A stretch of 64,000 bases of DNA from Leucobacter sp. G161 (GTDB lineage Bacteria > Actinomycetota > Actinomycetes > Actinomycetales > Microbacteriaceae). Both the position numbers and the translations under genes were made by a program. The DNA is taken from positions 1 through 64,000 of the forward strand of contig NZ_LOHP01000063.1 in the NCBI RefSeq assembly GCF_001482305.1, read 5' to 3'. Below, piece by piece: positions 35,287 through 44,870 of this stretch (positions within the stretch are counted from its first letter, which is position 1; every line of letters starts with the position of its first letter). Under the pieces are notes generated by a model. The model did not search any database, was not told the origin of the DNA, and saw only the letters and a program-made list of their open reading frames with translations.

Positions 35287-35580
35287 ATGGTCTTCATCGG
35301 ATGGGCGCTCGCGGTGCTGGGCGTCTTTGGGTGTTTGTTCTCGGGGGCTCTCAGCCTCCGGGCAGCCCCAGAGTCCCCCGTCAAGATATGGGACGTCGAT
35401 CCGGTGGCGCCGCACGCGGGGTGGATGCAGGTGATCGGGGTCCTGCTCGTGATTGTGGGCGGTGCGCTGCTCGACCAGCCGCAGAAATGGGTACTTGCCC
35501 CATTCCTCGTTTTCAACTTCTTGATCTGGGTCGGCATGCGTGCGGCCCACAACCGCCGGGTCGCGGGTCTCGATTTTTAA
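35287..35580 (+). CDS. Small membrane protein of unknown function
   Basis: A 97-residue protein with three hydrophobic segments (MVFIGWALAVLGVFGCLFSG, QVIGVLLVIVGGALL, and APFLVFNFLIWVGMRAA). The ATG at 35287 follows GGAGG by only one base, which is close. The frame is open back to a GTG at 35149, inside the PadR operator region, but those 46 residues look non-coding. No recognised family. Confidence 0.55.
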   Translation: MVFIGWALAVLGVFGCLFSGALSLRAAPESPVKIWDVDPVAPHAGWMQVIGVLLVIVGGALLDQPQKWVLAPFLVFNFLIWVGMRAAHNRRVAGLDF

Positions 35581-35617
35581 GCACCCGCCCCGCTGCGCCC
35601 GCGCCACGGCGCTCAGG

Positions 35618-35694
35618 TCATGGCAACTCAACGAAACAAGGAGTTCTCAGCCGTAAATCACTCCTGACTTCGCTGAAACAATGGCGACTGAGCG
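35618..35694. repeat. Palindromic repeat, family 1, copy C
   Basis: The same 69-base palindromic unit with a more diverged left arm; the right arm ACTCCTGACTTCGCTG is intact. The TGAGCG tail at its end runs into an 8-bp tandem array. Confidence 0.65.
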
Positions 35695-35718
35695 ACTGAG
35701 CGACTGAGCGACTGAGCG
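35684..35718. repeat. 8-bp tandem repeat
   Basis: Four perfect copies of GCGACTGA plus GCG, overlapping the end of palindromic repeat copy C. Slippage of the repeat tail is the simplest explanation. Confidence 0.85.
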
Positions 35719-35827
35719 CGTGCGCGGGGAGCAACAGCGCAGAGCGCGGTCAAGAGGCATGGGCAGGCGGAGGTGCGGCCGGGGGCCTCAGCACCGCAGT
35801 ACCTCAGCCCCGCAGCACCTCAACACC

Positions 35828-36781
35828 TCAGCTCTCTTCGACGCCCTCGATGACCTCGCGCAGCCAGTCGCGGGCGTCGCGGAAACGGTCGTTGTCGTGC
35901 ACCGGGCGGAACTCTGCCGAGATCTTGTCGGCCCGCGGGTAGGACCCGAGGAATACGACGTTCGGGCTCGACCGCTTCACCCCGAGCAGGGCGTCGGCGA
36001 CGCGCTCGTCCTTAATGTGCCCCTCGGCGTCAATGACGAAGCGGTACCGCCCCATCTGATCACCGATGGGCCTGGAGGCAAGCAGCGTGAGGTTCACACC
36101 GCGGGTCGCGAACTGTTCGAGGAGGTCGAGCAGTGCGCCCGAACGGTCCTCGGAGAGCTCAGCGATCAGGGATGTCTTGTCGGCTCCGGTCGGTTCGCCA
36201 ATCGGCACGACCCGGCTCACGAGCACGAAGCGAGTGACAGCGTCAGGATTGTCGGCAAGGCTATGGGCGAGCACCTCAACGTCGTAGTGGTCTTCGATGC
36301 CGGGGGGCGCGATCGCGGCGTCGATGTGTTTGGCGTCGTCGAAGAGATCGGCGGCGGCCTGTACGTTCGAGGTTGCCGGCAGGTGCAGGTGCGCGGGGCG
36401 TGCCCCGTCGAGCCACGTGCGGCACTGCGCATACGCGACGGGATGGCCAGCGACGACCGAGATGTCCTCGAGCGTGACGCCGGGGCGCGCGACGAGCACG
36501 AAGTCGACGGGCACGAGATACTCGCCGATGATGCGGAGCCCCGGGATGGTCGCAAGCAGATCTTGTGCGACGGTAACGCCGCCGTCGATCGAATTCTCGA
36601 TCGCGATCATCGCGGCGTCGCTCGCGCCGGTCACGACATCATTCAGCGCCTCGCCGAGGTTCGTGACGGGATTCCAGTCCTGGCCCCGCGCCTCCTCGAC
36701 CTGCTTGAGCGCAGCTTCGGTAAACGTCCCCGCGGGTCCCAGGTAGGAGTACCGGCGGAGACGTTCTGGGCGCTGTGACAT
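35828..36781 (-). CDS. pheA: Prephenate dehydratase
   Basis: A 317-residue enzyme of phenylalanine synthesis converting prephenate to phenylpyruvate. YSYLGPAGTFTEAAL is at the N-terminus, GASDAAMIAIENSIDGGV in the middle, and the catalytic TRF motif in NPDAVTRFVLVSR near 200. The C-terminal ACT domain has GALLDLLEQFATRGVNLT and LASRPIGDQMGRY, where phenylalanine would bind for feedback control. It is convergent with the small membrane protein across a repeat-rich gap. Confidence 0.95.
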   Translation of the reverse strand: MSQRPERLRRYSYLGPAGTFTEAALKQVEEARGQDWNPVTNLGEALNDVVTGASDAAMIAIENSIDGGVTVAQDLLATIPGLRIIGEYLVPVDFVLVARPGVTLEDISVVAGHPVAYAQCRTWLDGARPAHLHLPATSNVQAAADLFDDAKHIDAAIAPPGIEDHYDVEVLAHSLADNPDAVTRFVLVSRVVPIGEPTGADKTSLIAELSEDRSGALLDLLEQFATRGVNLTLLASRPIGDQMGRYRFVIDAEGHIKDERVADALLGVKRSSPNVVFLGSYPRADKISAEFRPVHDNDRFRDARDWLREVIEGVEES

Positions 36782-36879
36782 GTGCCCAAGCGTATCGCGG
36801 TGGACCAGCGTGCCCTAGCCGGACGTCTGTACCCGCGCACGAAGCCCGCGAAGCGAACGCCCGCTGCCCGGAACGCTCG

Positions 36880-38523
36880 CTACCCGAGAGCGCGAGCGAC
36901 GAGCGCCTGCGCCGCCGACTGCACCTCGACGAGGTGCTCGGGGCCCGCGAACGACTCTGCGTACACCTTCATCACGTCTTCGGTGCCAGACGGCCGCGCC
37001 GCGAACCAGGCGCGCGCGGTCTCCACCTTGAGTCCGCCGATCGCCGCACCGTTCGACGCTTCGGTGAGGATCGCAACGATCGGGTCACCGGCGAGCTCGG
37101 TCTCGGCGACGTCCGCCGCGGAGAGCGCCGCGAGCCGCGCCTTCTGTTCGGCGGTCGCCGGGGCGTCGATGCGCGCGTAGGCTGGCTCGCCGAAGCGCTC
37201 GACGAGGGCGGCGTAGCGCTCAGACGGCGACTGGCCGGTGACGGCCTGGATCTCGGCGGCGAGCAGGCAGAGCAGGATCCCGTCCTTGTCGGTGCTCCAC
37301 GCGGTGCCATCGAAGCGCTGGAAGGACGCGCCTGCGCTTTCCTCTCCACCGAACACGACGGTGCCGTCGGAGAGACCGGGCACGAACCACTTGAAGCCCA
37401 CGGGCACCTCGTCGAGCCGGCGGCCGTGCGCGGCGACGACGCGGTCGATCATTGCCGACGATACGAGGGTCTTGCCGATGCCGGCGCTCACGGGCCAGTC
37501 GGGGCGGTGCTCGAGCAGGTAGTCGATTGCGACCGCGAGGAAGTGGTTCGGGTTCATGAGCCCACCGTCGCGCGTGAGGATGCCGTGCCTGTCGGCGTCG
37601 GCGTCGTTGCTCGTGACGATCGGGTACTCGTCGCGGTACGAGGCGACGGTCGACATGACCTGCGCTGAGGAAGGGTCCATACGAATTTTCCCGTCCCAAT
37701 CGAGGTGCAAGAAGCCGAACTGCGGGTCGACGCCAGCGCCGAGCACCGCGAGATCGAGCTCGTAGCGGTCGCGGATCGCCGGCCAGTAGGCGACGCTCGC
37801 GCCGCCGAGCGGGTGCGCTGCGAAGCGCAGACCGGAGTCGCGGATCGCTGCCACATTGATGACGTTCGCGAGCCCCTCGACGTAGGCGCCGAGGAAGTCG
37901 TAGGCGCCCGGGGTTGCCGGGGCGGGCGACTCGTGGTGCGCGAGCTCGCGCCAGGCGCCGCTCTCGAGCAGCTCGTTCGCACGGGCAGCGATCCGCCCGG
38001 TGACATCGCTGTCGGCGGGGCCACCGTGCGGCGGGTTGTACTTGATGCCGCCGTCAGCGGGCGGGTTATGGCTCGGGGTGACGATGATGCCGTCGGCGCG
38101 CTCCGGGTCGTCGTGTGCGCGACCACGGTTATGGGTGAGGATCGCGTGGCTCAGCGCGGGCGTCGGCACGAAGGCCTCGTCACCGCTGCCCGCGTTTGCG
38201 AGCACGTGCACGCCAGCGGCCGCGAGTACCTCGATCGCCGTGTGCTCGGCCGGGCCGGAGAGGGCGTGCGTGTCAGCGCCAATGAACAGCGGGCCGCGGA
38301 TCCCGGCTGCGGCACGGTGCTCGGCGATTGCGGCGGCGATGGCCGCGATGTGCGCTTCGTTGAACGAAGCGGTGAGGGCTGAGCCGCGGTGTCCGGAGGT
38401 GCCGAAGACGACGCGCTGGACGGCGACGTTGGGGTCTGGCACGAGCTCCGAGTAGGCGCGGGTGAGGGCCGCCACATCGATGAGATCTTCGGGGCGGGGA
38501 AGCAAACCAGCGCGAACGTCCAT
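36880..38523 (-). CDS. pgm: Phosphoglucomutase (alpha-D-glucose phosphate-specific)
   Basis: A 547-residue mutase interconverting glucose 1- and 6-phosphate. VVFGTSGHRGSALTASFNE is near residue 38. The phosphoserine loop VTPSHNPPADGGIKYNPPHG is near 150, the metal loop SNDADADRHGIL near 305, the sugar loop GGEESAGASF near 390, and the phosphate site RPSGTEDVMKVY near 520. It is divergent from the NagD-like pseudogene. Confidence 0.95.
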   Translation of the reverse strand: MDVRAGLLPRPEDLIDVAALTRAYSELVPDPNVAVQRVVFGTSGHRGSALTASFNEAHIAAIAAAIAEHRAAAGIRGPLFIGADTHALSGPAEHTAIEVLAAAGVHVLANAGSGDEAFVPTPALSHAILTHNRGRAHDDPERADGIIVTPSHNPPADGGIKYNPPHGGPADSDVTGRIAARANELLESGAWRELAHHESPAPATPGAYDFLGAYVEGLANVINVAAIRDSGLRFAAHPLGGASVAYWPAIRDRYELDLAVLGAGVDPQFGFLHLDWDGKIRMDPSSAQVMSTVASYRDEYPIVTSNDADADRHGILTRDGGLMNPNHFLAVAIDYLLEHRPDWPVSAGIGKTLVSSAMIDRVVAAHGRRLDEVPVGFKWFVPGLSDGTVVFGGEESAGASFQRFDGTAWSTDKDGILLCLLAAEIQAVTGQSPSERYAALVERFGEPAYARIDAPATAEQKARLAALSAADVAETELAGDPIVAILTEASNGAAIGGLKVETARAWFAARPSGTEDVMKVYAESFAGPEHLVEVQSAAQALVARALG

Positions 38524-38588
38524 ACCCCTCAGTCTGCCAGGGCCGGGACGCTACGTCTCGTTTACCTACTACGAGTAGTCTGTGAGGC

Positions 38589-39373
38589 ATGAGCGAGATG
38601 CAGCAGGGCCGTCCGTCAATTGAGTGCTGGCTGACCGATATGGACGGAGTGCTCGTGCACGAAAACCGTGCCATTCCCGGGGCTGCCGAGCTGATCGCGC
38701 AGTGGGAGGCGAAGGACCAGCCGTACCTCGTGCTCACGAACAACTCGATTTTCACCGCCCGCGACCTGTCTGCGAGGCTCGCGGCGAGCGGCATCAGGTG
38801 CCGGAGGATCGGATCTGGACGAGCGCGCTCGCGACGGCCGCCTTCCTCAAGCAGCAGAAGCCAGGCGGATCGGCGTTCGTGCTCGGCGAGGCGGGGATCC
38901 TCACGGCGCTGCACGACGCCGGCTACGTCATGACCGAGACGAACCCTGACTACGTGGTTGTCGGTGAGACCCGCAACTATTCGTTCGACGCGATCACGAA
39001 GGCGATCCGGCTCATCAATAACGGTGCCCGCTTCATCTCGACGAACCCGGACGCGACGGGCCCGAGCCCCGACGGGGTGCTGCCCGCGACCGGTGCGATC
39101 AACGCACTCATCACGAAGGTCACCGGCAAGGAGCCGTACATTGTTGGCAAGCCGAACCCGATGATGTTCCGCTCGGCGATGAACAAGATCGGCGCGCACT
39201 CGCACAACACCGGCATGATCGGCGACCGGATGGACACCGACATTGTCGCGGGCATGGAGGCTGGCCTGCACACGGTGCTCGTGATGACCGGCATCGCCGA
39301 CCAGGCAGAGATCGAGAAGTTCCCGTTCCGGCCGGTCGAGGTGCTCGGCTCGGTGGCTGAGCTGCTCGACTAG
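38589..39373 (+). pseudogene. NagD-like HAD-IIA phosphatase with a frameshift
   Basis: The coding sequence is split between two frames. Residues from 38589 give motif I CWLTDMDGVLVHENRAIPGA and YLVLTNNSIFTARDLSARLA. After GlyIle at about 38795 the frame must shift to continue with VPEDRIWTSALATAAFLKQQ. Motif III follows in VGKPNPMMFRSA, and motif IV in MIGDRMDTDIVAGMEAGL. The context GGCATC-AGGTGCCG lacks one base (expected GAG GTG CCG). Apart from this the gene is intact to its stop, so it is either a recent inactivation or a sequencing error. Confidence 0.8.
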
Positions 39374-39396
39374 CCGAAACGGGTCTCCCGCTCGGG

Positions 39397-40908
39397 CTAC
39401 GCCCCGATCTTGCGGTAGCGCTCGAACCGGCGCGACCGGCGGTGCGGTGCGCGCTGCAACTGCAGCGTAGCGAGCTCCTGCGAGATCGCATCGCCCATCC
39501 GTGCGCAGAACTCGCGCGCCTCGTCGGTTGCGTCTGGCAGCTCCGCGACGACGCGATCCACGATCCCGTTCGCGAGCAGCTTGCCCGAGGCGACGCCCTG
39601 CTGCTCGGCGAGTTCGGCGGCGTGCGCGATGTCGCGGTAGACGATCGCTGAAGCGCCCTCGGGCGGCAGCGGCGACAGCCAGGCGTGCTCGGCTGCGATC
39701 GTGCGATCGGCCGGCAGGATCGCGAGCGCCCCACCACCGGTGCCTTCGCCGAGGATCACGGAGAGCGTTGCGCCGCGGTGCGTGGTGAGGTCGGCGAGGC
39801 AGTGCGCGATCTCGCGGGCGAGCCCACCCTCCTCAGCGTCCTGGGAGAGCGCGGCGCCCGGCGTATCGATGACGGTAACGAGCGGGAGCCGCAGTTCCTC
39901 GGCAAGGTGCATCGCCCGGCGTGCGGCTCGCAGTGCGCCCGGCCCGAGGGGCGCGTGCGAGCGCTGCGCGCGCCGATCCTGCCCGACGACGACAGCCGGC
40001 ACCCCGCCGAAGCGGGCGAGGCAGAGGGACAACCCGGGGTCGCGCTCGCCCTGGCCGGTACCCGACAGCGGCACCACGTCGGTCGCGGCGAAACGGAGTA
40101 GTTCACGAAGCCCCGGCCGACGGGGGTTGCGCGACCGGGTCACCGAATCCCAGGTGTCGGCCGACCCACGATGCAGGTCGTCGGCGGTGCCAGGGTTCGC
40201 GGCACGGGCGACGAGGTCCGCGTGGGTTGGCGGTTCGAGCAGCCGGAGTGTGCGCGAGATGACGTCCCTGAGGCCCTCCGGCGGCAGCACGCCGTCGATG
40301 ATGCCGTGATGCGCGAGGTTCTCGGCCGACTGGACGCCCTCCGGAAACGGCTCGTCGTAGAGCGCCTCGTAGACGCGCGGCCCGAGGAAGCCGACCAGTG
40401 CGCCCGGCTCGGCGACGGTGACCTGTCCGAGCGAGCCGAAGGAGGCGAGGGCCCCGCCCGTTGACGGGTGCCTGAGGTAGGTGAAGTACGGCAGGCCCTC
40501 GGCCTGGTGCACCGCGACCGCGGCCGCGATCTTCACCATGGCGACGAACGCGAGCGTGCCCTCCTGCATGCGGGTGCCGCCCGATGCGGTGGATGCGAGC
40601 ACGGGGAGCCCCTCCGAAGTGGCACGCTCCATGGCCCGCACGAAGCGTTCTGCTGCGGCGAGCCCGACGGAACCCGCGAGGAACCGGAACTCGCAGGCAA
40701 TGAGCGCGACGCGGCGGCCATCGATGAGGGCCTCGCCCGACACGATTGACTCGTCGACGCCCGATTTCTCGGCGGCCGCCGCGAGCTCGGCGAGGTACTC
40801 GGGGTTCGCGAGCGGCTGCTCGGGCGGCGTATCCCACGACTGGAAGCTCTGTGGGTCGGCAACGAGCTCGATGAGTTCGGCGGCGCTGTAGCGGCGGGTC
40901 GCGGTCAT
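39397..40908 (-). CDS. Fused beta/alpha carboxyltransferase of an acyl-CoA carboxylase
   Basis: A 503-residue protein joining an AccD-like N-half and an AccA-like C-half. The N-half has VSGEALIDGRRVALIACEFR, STASGGTRMQEG and YLRHPSTGGALASFGSLGQ; the C-half has PLVTVIDTPGAALSQDAEEG and LGEGTGGGALAILPADR. It would move the carboxyl group from carboxybiotin to an acyl-CoA. No N-terminal zinc ribbon is visible, unlike E. coli AccD. The ATG at 40908 overlaps the CoA-transferase stop (ATGA). No biotin carboxylase subunit is next to it. Confidence 0.82.
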   Translation of the reverse strand: MTATRRYSAAELIELVADPQSFQSWDTPPEQPLANPEYLAELAAAAEKSGVDESIVSGEALIDGRRVALIACEFRFLAGSVGLAAAERFVRAMERATSEGLPVLASTASGGTRMQEGTLAFVAMVKIAAAVAVHQAEGLPYFTYLRHPSTGGALASFGSLGQVTVAEPGALVGFLGPRVYEALYDEPFPEGVQSAENLAHHGIIDGVLPPEGLRDVISRTLRLLEPPTHADLVARAANPGTADDLHRGSADTWDSVTRSRNPRRPGLRELLRFAATDVVPLSGTGQGERDPGLSLCLARFGGVPAVVVGQDRRAQRSHAPLGPGALRAARRAMHLAEELRLPLVTVIDTPGAALSQDAEEGGLAREIAHCLADLTTHRGATLSVILGEGTGGGALAILPADRTIAAEHAWLSPLPPEGASAIVYRDIAHAAELAEQQGVASGKLLANGIVDRVVAELPDATDEAREFCARMGDAISQELATLQLQRAPHRRSRRFERYRKIGA

Positions 40909-42128
40909 CGGACTACCTCCGTCTGCAGCCACTCGCGGATCGCGGCACCGTGCTCATCGAGCATCGGGGGCGCGTCGTGGCTGGTGCGTGCGCGCTCCTG
41001 CTCGCCGTCTGCGTCAACGTCGAAGAACCTGAGCACGGGCCCGGGCAGTGAAATCTCCCCAAGCGCCGAGTGCTCGACGTCGACGATGAGCCCCTGCGAG
41101 CGCACCTGATCCCACTCGTAGACTTCAGTGAGGTTGCGAACCTTGCCCGCGGGGATGCCCGCGGCGCTGAGTCGCGCAAGCAGCTCGGCCGCGTCGACGC
41201 TCGCGAACGCCTGTTCGACGAATGCGATCGTTGCCTGCCGGTTCGCGACCCTGTCTGGGTTCGATTCGAGCCCGGGGGTGCGCGGATCGAGACCAAACTC
41301 AGAGCAGAAGGCCTGCCAGAGCCTGTCGTTCGCGACAGAGATCTGCACCTGGCTGTCGCGGCAGCGGAACAGGCCGTACGGCGCGATCGACGGATGATGG
41401 TTACCCTGCGCCTCCGGGGTTTGGTCCGCGACCGTGACCCGGGTGCCCTGGAACGCGTGCACGCCGATGAGTGAGGAGAGCAGTGACGCGCGGACGACGC
41501 GCCCCCTGCCGGTGGTCGCGCGCTCGTGGAGTGCTGCGAGTACGCCGACGACGCCGTGGATCCCGCCGAGGAGATCCGCAATCGGGGTGCCGACGCGCTG
41601 CGGATCGTCGGGGCCAGGCCCGGTGATCGACATCAGTCCAGCCTCACCCTGCACGATCTGGTCGTAGCCGGCTCGGCCGCCCTCCGGGCCGTCGTGGCCG
41701 AAGCCGGTGATCGACAGCTGGATGAGGCGCGGGTTGAGTTCGGCGAGCGCGGTGGTGCTGAAGCCGAGCCTGTCCATCACGCCCGTGCGGAAGTTCTCGA
41801 CGAGAATGTCGGCCCGCGCGATGAGATCGGTGAGCACCGCACGCCCGTCGTCGCTCTTGAGATCGAGTGCGATCGACTCCTTGTTCCGGTTGCAGGAGAG
41901 GAAGTAGGTCGAGTAGTTTTCGCCGTCGTTGCCGGTGACGAAGGGCGGCCCCCACGAGCGCGTATCGTCGCCGGTTCCGGGGGATTCCACCTTGGTAACT
42001 CGGGCGCCGAGGTCGCCGAGCATCTGCCCAGCGTGTGGGCCCGCGAGCGCTCGGGACAGATCGACGACGAGCAGCCCGGTGAGCGGGGCGCCCTCAGGCA
42101 GCGAAGGGGGTGTTGTCGGGGGGATCAC
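40905..42128 (-). CDS. CaiB/BaiF-family CoA-transferase
   Basis: A 407-residue class III CoA-transferase. VVDLSRALAGPHAGQMLGDL and ARVTKVESPGTGDDTRSWGP are at the N-terminus. NPRLIQLSITGFG and RAGYDQIVQGEAGLMSITG carry the catalytic aspartate near 165. I use the GTG at 42128: GGAGG lies upstream and it overlaps the amidohydrolase stop (GTGA). It moves CoA between organic acids; partners unknown. It sits between an M20 hydrolase and a carboxyltransferase. Confidence 0.85.
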   Translation of the reverse strand: MIPPTTPPSLPEGAPLTGLLVVDLSRALAGPHAGQMLGDLGARVTKVESPGTGDDTRSWGPPFVTGNDGENYSTYFLSCNRNKESIALDLKSDDGRAVLTDLIARADILVENFRTGVMDRLGFSTTALAELNPRLIQLSITGFGHDGPEGGRAGYDQIVQGEAGLMSITGPGPDDPQRVGTPIADLLGGIHGVVGVLAALHERATTGRGRVVRASLLSSLIGVHAFQGTRVTVADQTPEAQGNHHPSIAPYGLFRCRDSQVQISVANDRLWQAFCSEFGLDPRTPGLESNPDRVANRQATIAFVEQAFASVDAAELLARLSAAGIPAGKVRNLTEVYEWDQVRSQGLIVDVEHSALGEISLPGPVLRFFDVDADGEQERARTSHDAPPMLDEHGAAIREWLQTEVVR

Positions 42129-43351
42129 GGCGTGCTCCTCCCTCCTTTCGAGAGGTAGTGGCCGAGCGTGCTCACCGCGGCGCGTACGCCGGTGGTGAGG
42201 GTGGGCTCGAGGTCCGGCAGGAAGAACGGCGAGTGGTTGACTGGCGGCGCGGGATGGTCGGCGGGGTAGGCCCCGAAGAACCAATAGACGCCCGGCACGC
42301 CGATGCTGTCGGCAAGGTGGCCGAAATCCTCCGAACCCATCGCGGTCGGCATGGTCTCAACCTGGGCGTCGCCGAGCTCAGCGACGAGGGCTGCACGGAC
42401 GAGCGTCGTGTGCTCCGGGTCGTTGTAGAGCCGCGGGAAGCGAGTGAGCTCATCGATCTCTGGCGCGGGCGCCGCAGAGGCCGCTGCCTCAGCGTTGACG
42501 ATGCGAGTGATCGCGGCGAGCACCTGCTCGCGCACCTCGGGCGTGAGCGTTCGGATGTTCAGCGTGATCTCAGCGCTTGCAGGGATGATGTTCTCTTTCA
42601 GGCCCGCATGGAAGGTGCCGCACGTCACCACCGCCGGAGTCTGCGGGGGCAGCTCGCGCGACACGATCGTCTGGAGTCGCGTAACGATGTGCGCGCCGAG
42701 CACGATCGGGTCGATCGAGTCCTGCGGCTGTGAGCCGTGCGACTGCTTGCCGTGCAGGGTGATCCTGAGCGAATCAGCGAGCGCCATCGTCGGGCCGGAG
42801 GCGAGCCCAATGCTGCCGGCAGGCGCTGCCGGGAAGACGTGTTGTCCGAGTACGACCTGCGGTTTCGGCGCGCGATCCCAGAGGCCATCGTCGACCATCG
42901 CGACCGCACCCTCGGCAGTTTCCTCACCGGGCTGGAAGATCCACACGATCGTGCCGGCCCAGTCGCCCCGCTGCTCGGTGAACAGCTCTGCGGCGGCGAG
43001 AGCGGCCGCGACGTGGGTGTCGTGGCCACAGCCGTGCATGACGGGCACGTCGGTGCCGTCCTTCAGGGTGCCCGTCGCCGTCGAAGCGTAATCTGCCCCG
43101 GTGTCTTCCTGGATCGGGAGCCCGTCTGTGTCCGCGCGGAACCCGACAACCGGGCCGTCGCCGTTGCGGAGCACCCCGACGACGCCGGTGCCGCCGCAGC
43201 GGAAGTGCTCGATGCCGAGCTCGGTGAGCCTGGCCTCGATGAACTCGGCAGTGCGATGCTCTTGCATCGACAGCTCGGGGGTGCGATGGAGGCGCTTGTA
43301 CGTCTCGTGCAGCCGGTCGAGTGCCGAGTCGGTGAGAGTGGCGGAAAGCAT
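42125..43351 (-). CDS. M20-family amidohydrolase
   Basis: A 408-residue metal-dependent hydrolase of the hippurate/IAA-amino-acid hydrolase type. Zinc ligands lie in PVMHGCGHDTHVAAAL, WIFQPGEETAEGA and GLVLGQH-like VVLGQHVFPAAPAG, and TAMGSEDFGHLAD near 350. The lid domain contains the GKQSHGSQPQDSIDPI loop. Such enzymes release an amino acid or amine from N-acyl conjugates. It lies behind two membrane-protein genes that may import the substrate. Confidence 0.88.
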   Translation of the reverse strand: MLSATLTDSALDRLHETYKRLHRTPELSMQEHRTAEFIEARLTELGIEHFRCGGTGVVGVLRNGDGPVVGFRADTDGLPIQEDTGADYASTATGTLKDGTDVPVMHGCGHDTHVAAALAAAELFTEQRGDWAGTIVWIFQPGEETAEGAVAMVDDGLWDRAPKPQVVLGQHVFPAAPAGSIGLASGPTMALADSLRITLHGKQSHGSQPQDSIDPIVLGAHIVTRLQTIVSRELPPQTPAVVTCGTFHAGLKENIIPASAEITLNIRTLTPEVREQVLAAITRIVNAEAAASAAPAPEIDELTRFPRLYNDPEHTTLVRAALVAELGDAQVETMPTAMGSEDFGHLADSIGVPGVYWFFGAYPADHPAPPVNHSPFFLPDLEPTLTTGVRAAVSTLGHYLSKGGRSTP

Positions 43352-43372
43352 GGGGGACTCCTTTGGTGCTCG

Positions 43373-44104
43373 TTAGTTGACCAGCACGGCGTCGCGCTGG
43401 CTACGGTCGCGGACGAACCACGAGATGACGATTGAGCTGATAACCGCGAGGGCGGTCGCAAAGATGGCGAGCTGCGGCACGAGCGGCACGACGACGAACT
43501 GCAGCAGCAGAGCGACGGCGATCGCCACGACTGTCGCGCGGAACTGCTTCATCGACACGATGCACTGCACGAGCACGGCGCCCATGAGCGAGGGCAGGAT
43601 GTAGAGGCGGGCAACCTCGACGAACTCGGCCGGGATGAGTGACACGAGCCATGTGCCGAGGAGACCAACGAAGACGAGCAGGCTCACGAGGTGAACGGTT
43701 GCCGCCCCGCCGATCGCCATGACCGCGGAGATGTCGCCGCGCTTGGTTCCCGGCTTTGCGTTGATGCTTGACTGCGCGACGATCGCGGCGGGCAGGAGCT
43801 TGTTCGAAATGTTGCCGATCATGAACGCCTGGTACATCGCGGCGGATCCGAGTACGGGGAAATAGGTGAGGGGCTCGACGATCCAGAACACCGCGAATGT
43901 GGCTGCGACGGCGGCGAAGGCGACCCAGACCATCGTTGGGGTGATGTAGAGCTCGGTGAAGAACACCAGGTAGAGCGGGCCGGCGAGCGAGAGCACAAGA
44001 CCGGCGAGCATTGTGAGTGAACCGTAACGCGTGGTCTGCCGTTCGAAGAGCTGCATGGCAGCGTCGGCGGTGCTCACTGAGGGGGTGGTAGTCGTTGCAG
44101 ACAT
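43373..44104 (-). CDS. Membrane protein, probable transporter partner
   Basis: A 243-residue protein with about six hydrophobic helices and short loops. QAFMIGNISNKLLPAAIVAQ and SINAKPGTKRGDISAVMAIG stand out in the middle. No recognised domain. It is 16 bases downstream of the DUF5058 gene and 21 upstream of the amidohydrolase, so the pair may form a two-component permease (inference). Confidence 0.65.
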   Translation of the reverse strand: MSATTTTPSVSTADAAMQLFERQTTRYGSLTMLAGLVLSLAGPLYLVFFTELYITPTMVWVAFAAVAATFAVFWIVEPLTYFPVLGSAAMYQAFMIGNISNKLLPAAIVAQSSINAKPGTKRGDISAVMAIGGAATVHLVSLLVFVGLLGTWLVSLIPAEFVEVARLYILPSLMGAVLVQCIVSMKQFRATVVAIAVALLLQFVVVPLVPQLAIFATALAVISSIVISWFVRDRSQRDAVLVN

Positions 44105-44120
44105 GAGAACTCCTGTGAGG

Positions 44121-44870
44121 TTACGAGGCGGTGTGGATGAGGAAGGCGCAGATGAGGGCGACGATGATGGCGATGCCCAGCGCCCACTCCTTCAACCAGC
44201 GCGCCTTGAGGAGGTGGGAAGCGAAGAGGCACAGGCCCATGGTTGCTGCCGAGATCAACACGACGATCAGGTGGGTGGGTGTCTTCGCGGTCTCGGCGAC
44301 CGCGAGCATCGAGAACGCGCCGATGAGGGCGGCGGTCGGGATGAGGGCCATCACTGCCGGGTTGCGCTTCGCGAGCGTGGCGCTGCCGCGCTTGAGCAGC
44401 GGGGTCATGATCAGCGTGGAGAGCATCCACATGCCGCCGGAGAGGCTCATCGCAAGGAATGCGACCGCGAAGACCTGCTGCGTGTACGAGGCAGCACCGA
44501 GTTCGGCGCCCATCGACGTGGCTGCGATGCCGGCCGATGCGGTCTCGGTCGCGGCGGAACCGATGAGGCCGATCCGCACGAGCACCGCGGGGGTGCCAAA
44601 CAGCGCGAGCAGCGAGATCGCGACGATGACCACAGCAAGCGAGGGGCCAATCGAGGCAACCGCGCCAGCGCGGAACGACTCCTTGACCTCGCGCATGGGC
44701 ATCTCGATGCCCGGTGCGGCCTGTTTGGCGGCGCGGACATAGAGGATGGTCTGGATGAAGATCACGGCGAAGACGCCGAGCGCGCACAGCCAGAGAATGG
44801 GGGAATTCGCGAGGGCCCAGATATCAGTCGAGGCTGGGTTAGCTGCGCGGATGAGTGAGGTGTATTGCAT
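44121..44870 (-). CDS. DUF5058-type membrane protein
   Basis: A 249-residue protein with six or seven hydrophobic helices. Conserved-looking stretches are NSPILWLCALGVFAVIF, GAVASIGPSLAVVIVAISLL, GSAATETASAGIAA and AVAFLAMSLSGGMWMLSTL. I recognise the DUF5058 pattern, which has no defined function but is found next to amidohydrolases. It is the first gene of a five-gene leftward operon and is divergent from the amidase. Confidence 0.65.
   Translation of the reverse strand: MQYTSLIRAANPASTDIWALANSPILWLCALGVFAVIFIQTILYVRAAKQAAPGIEMPMREVKESFRAGAVASIGPSLAVVIVAISLLALFGTPAVLVRIGLIGSAATETASAGIAATSMGAELGAASYTQQVFAVAFLAMSLSGGMWMLSTLIMTPLLKRGSATLAKRNPAVMALIPTAALIGAFSMLAVAETAKTPTHLIVVLISAATMGLCLFASHLLKARWLKEWALGIAIIVALICAFLIHTAS

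Noticed and set aside
35684-35718. CRISPR-like short array
   Set aside because: Units are 8 bases with no spacers; it is a simple tandem repeat. No CRISPR array or cas gene was seen in the window.
35720-36778. A 352-codon plus-strand frame opposite pheA
   Set aside because: A shadow of pheA; no start signal and low-complexity N-terminus encoded by repeats.
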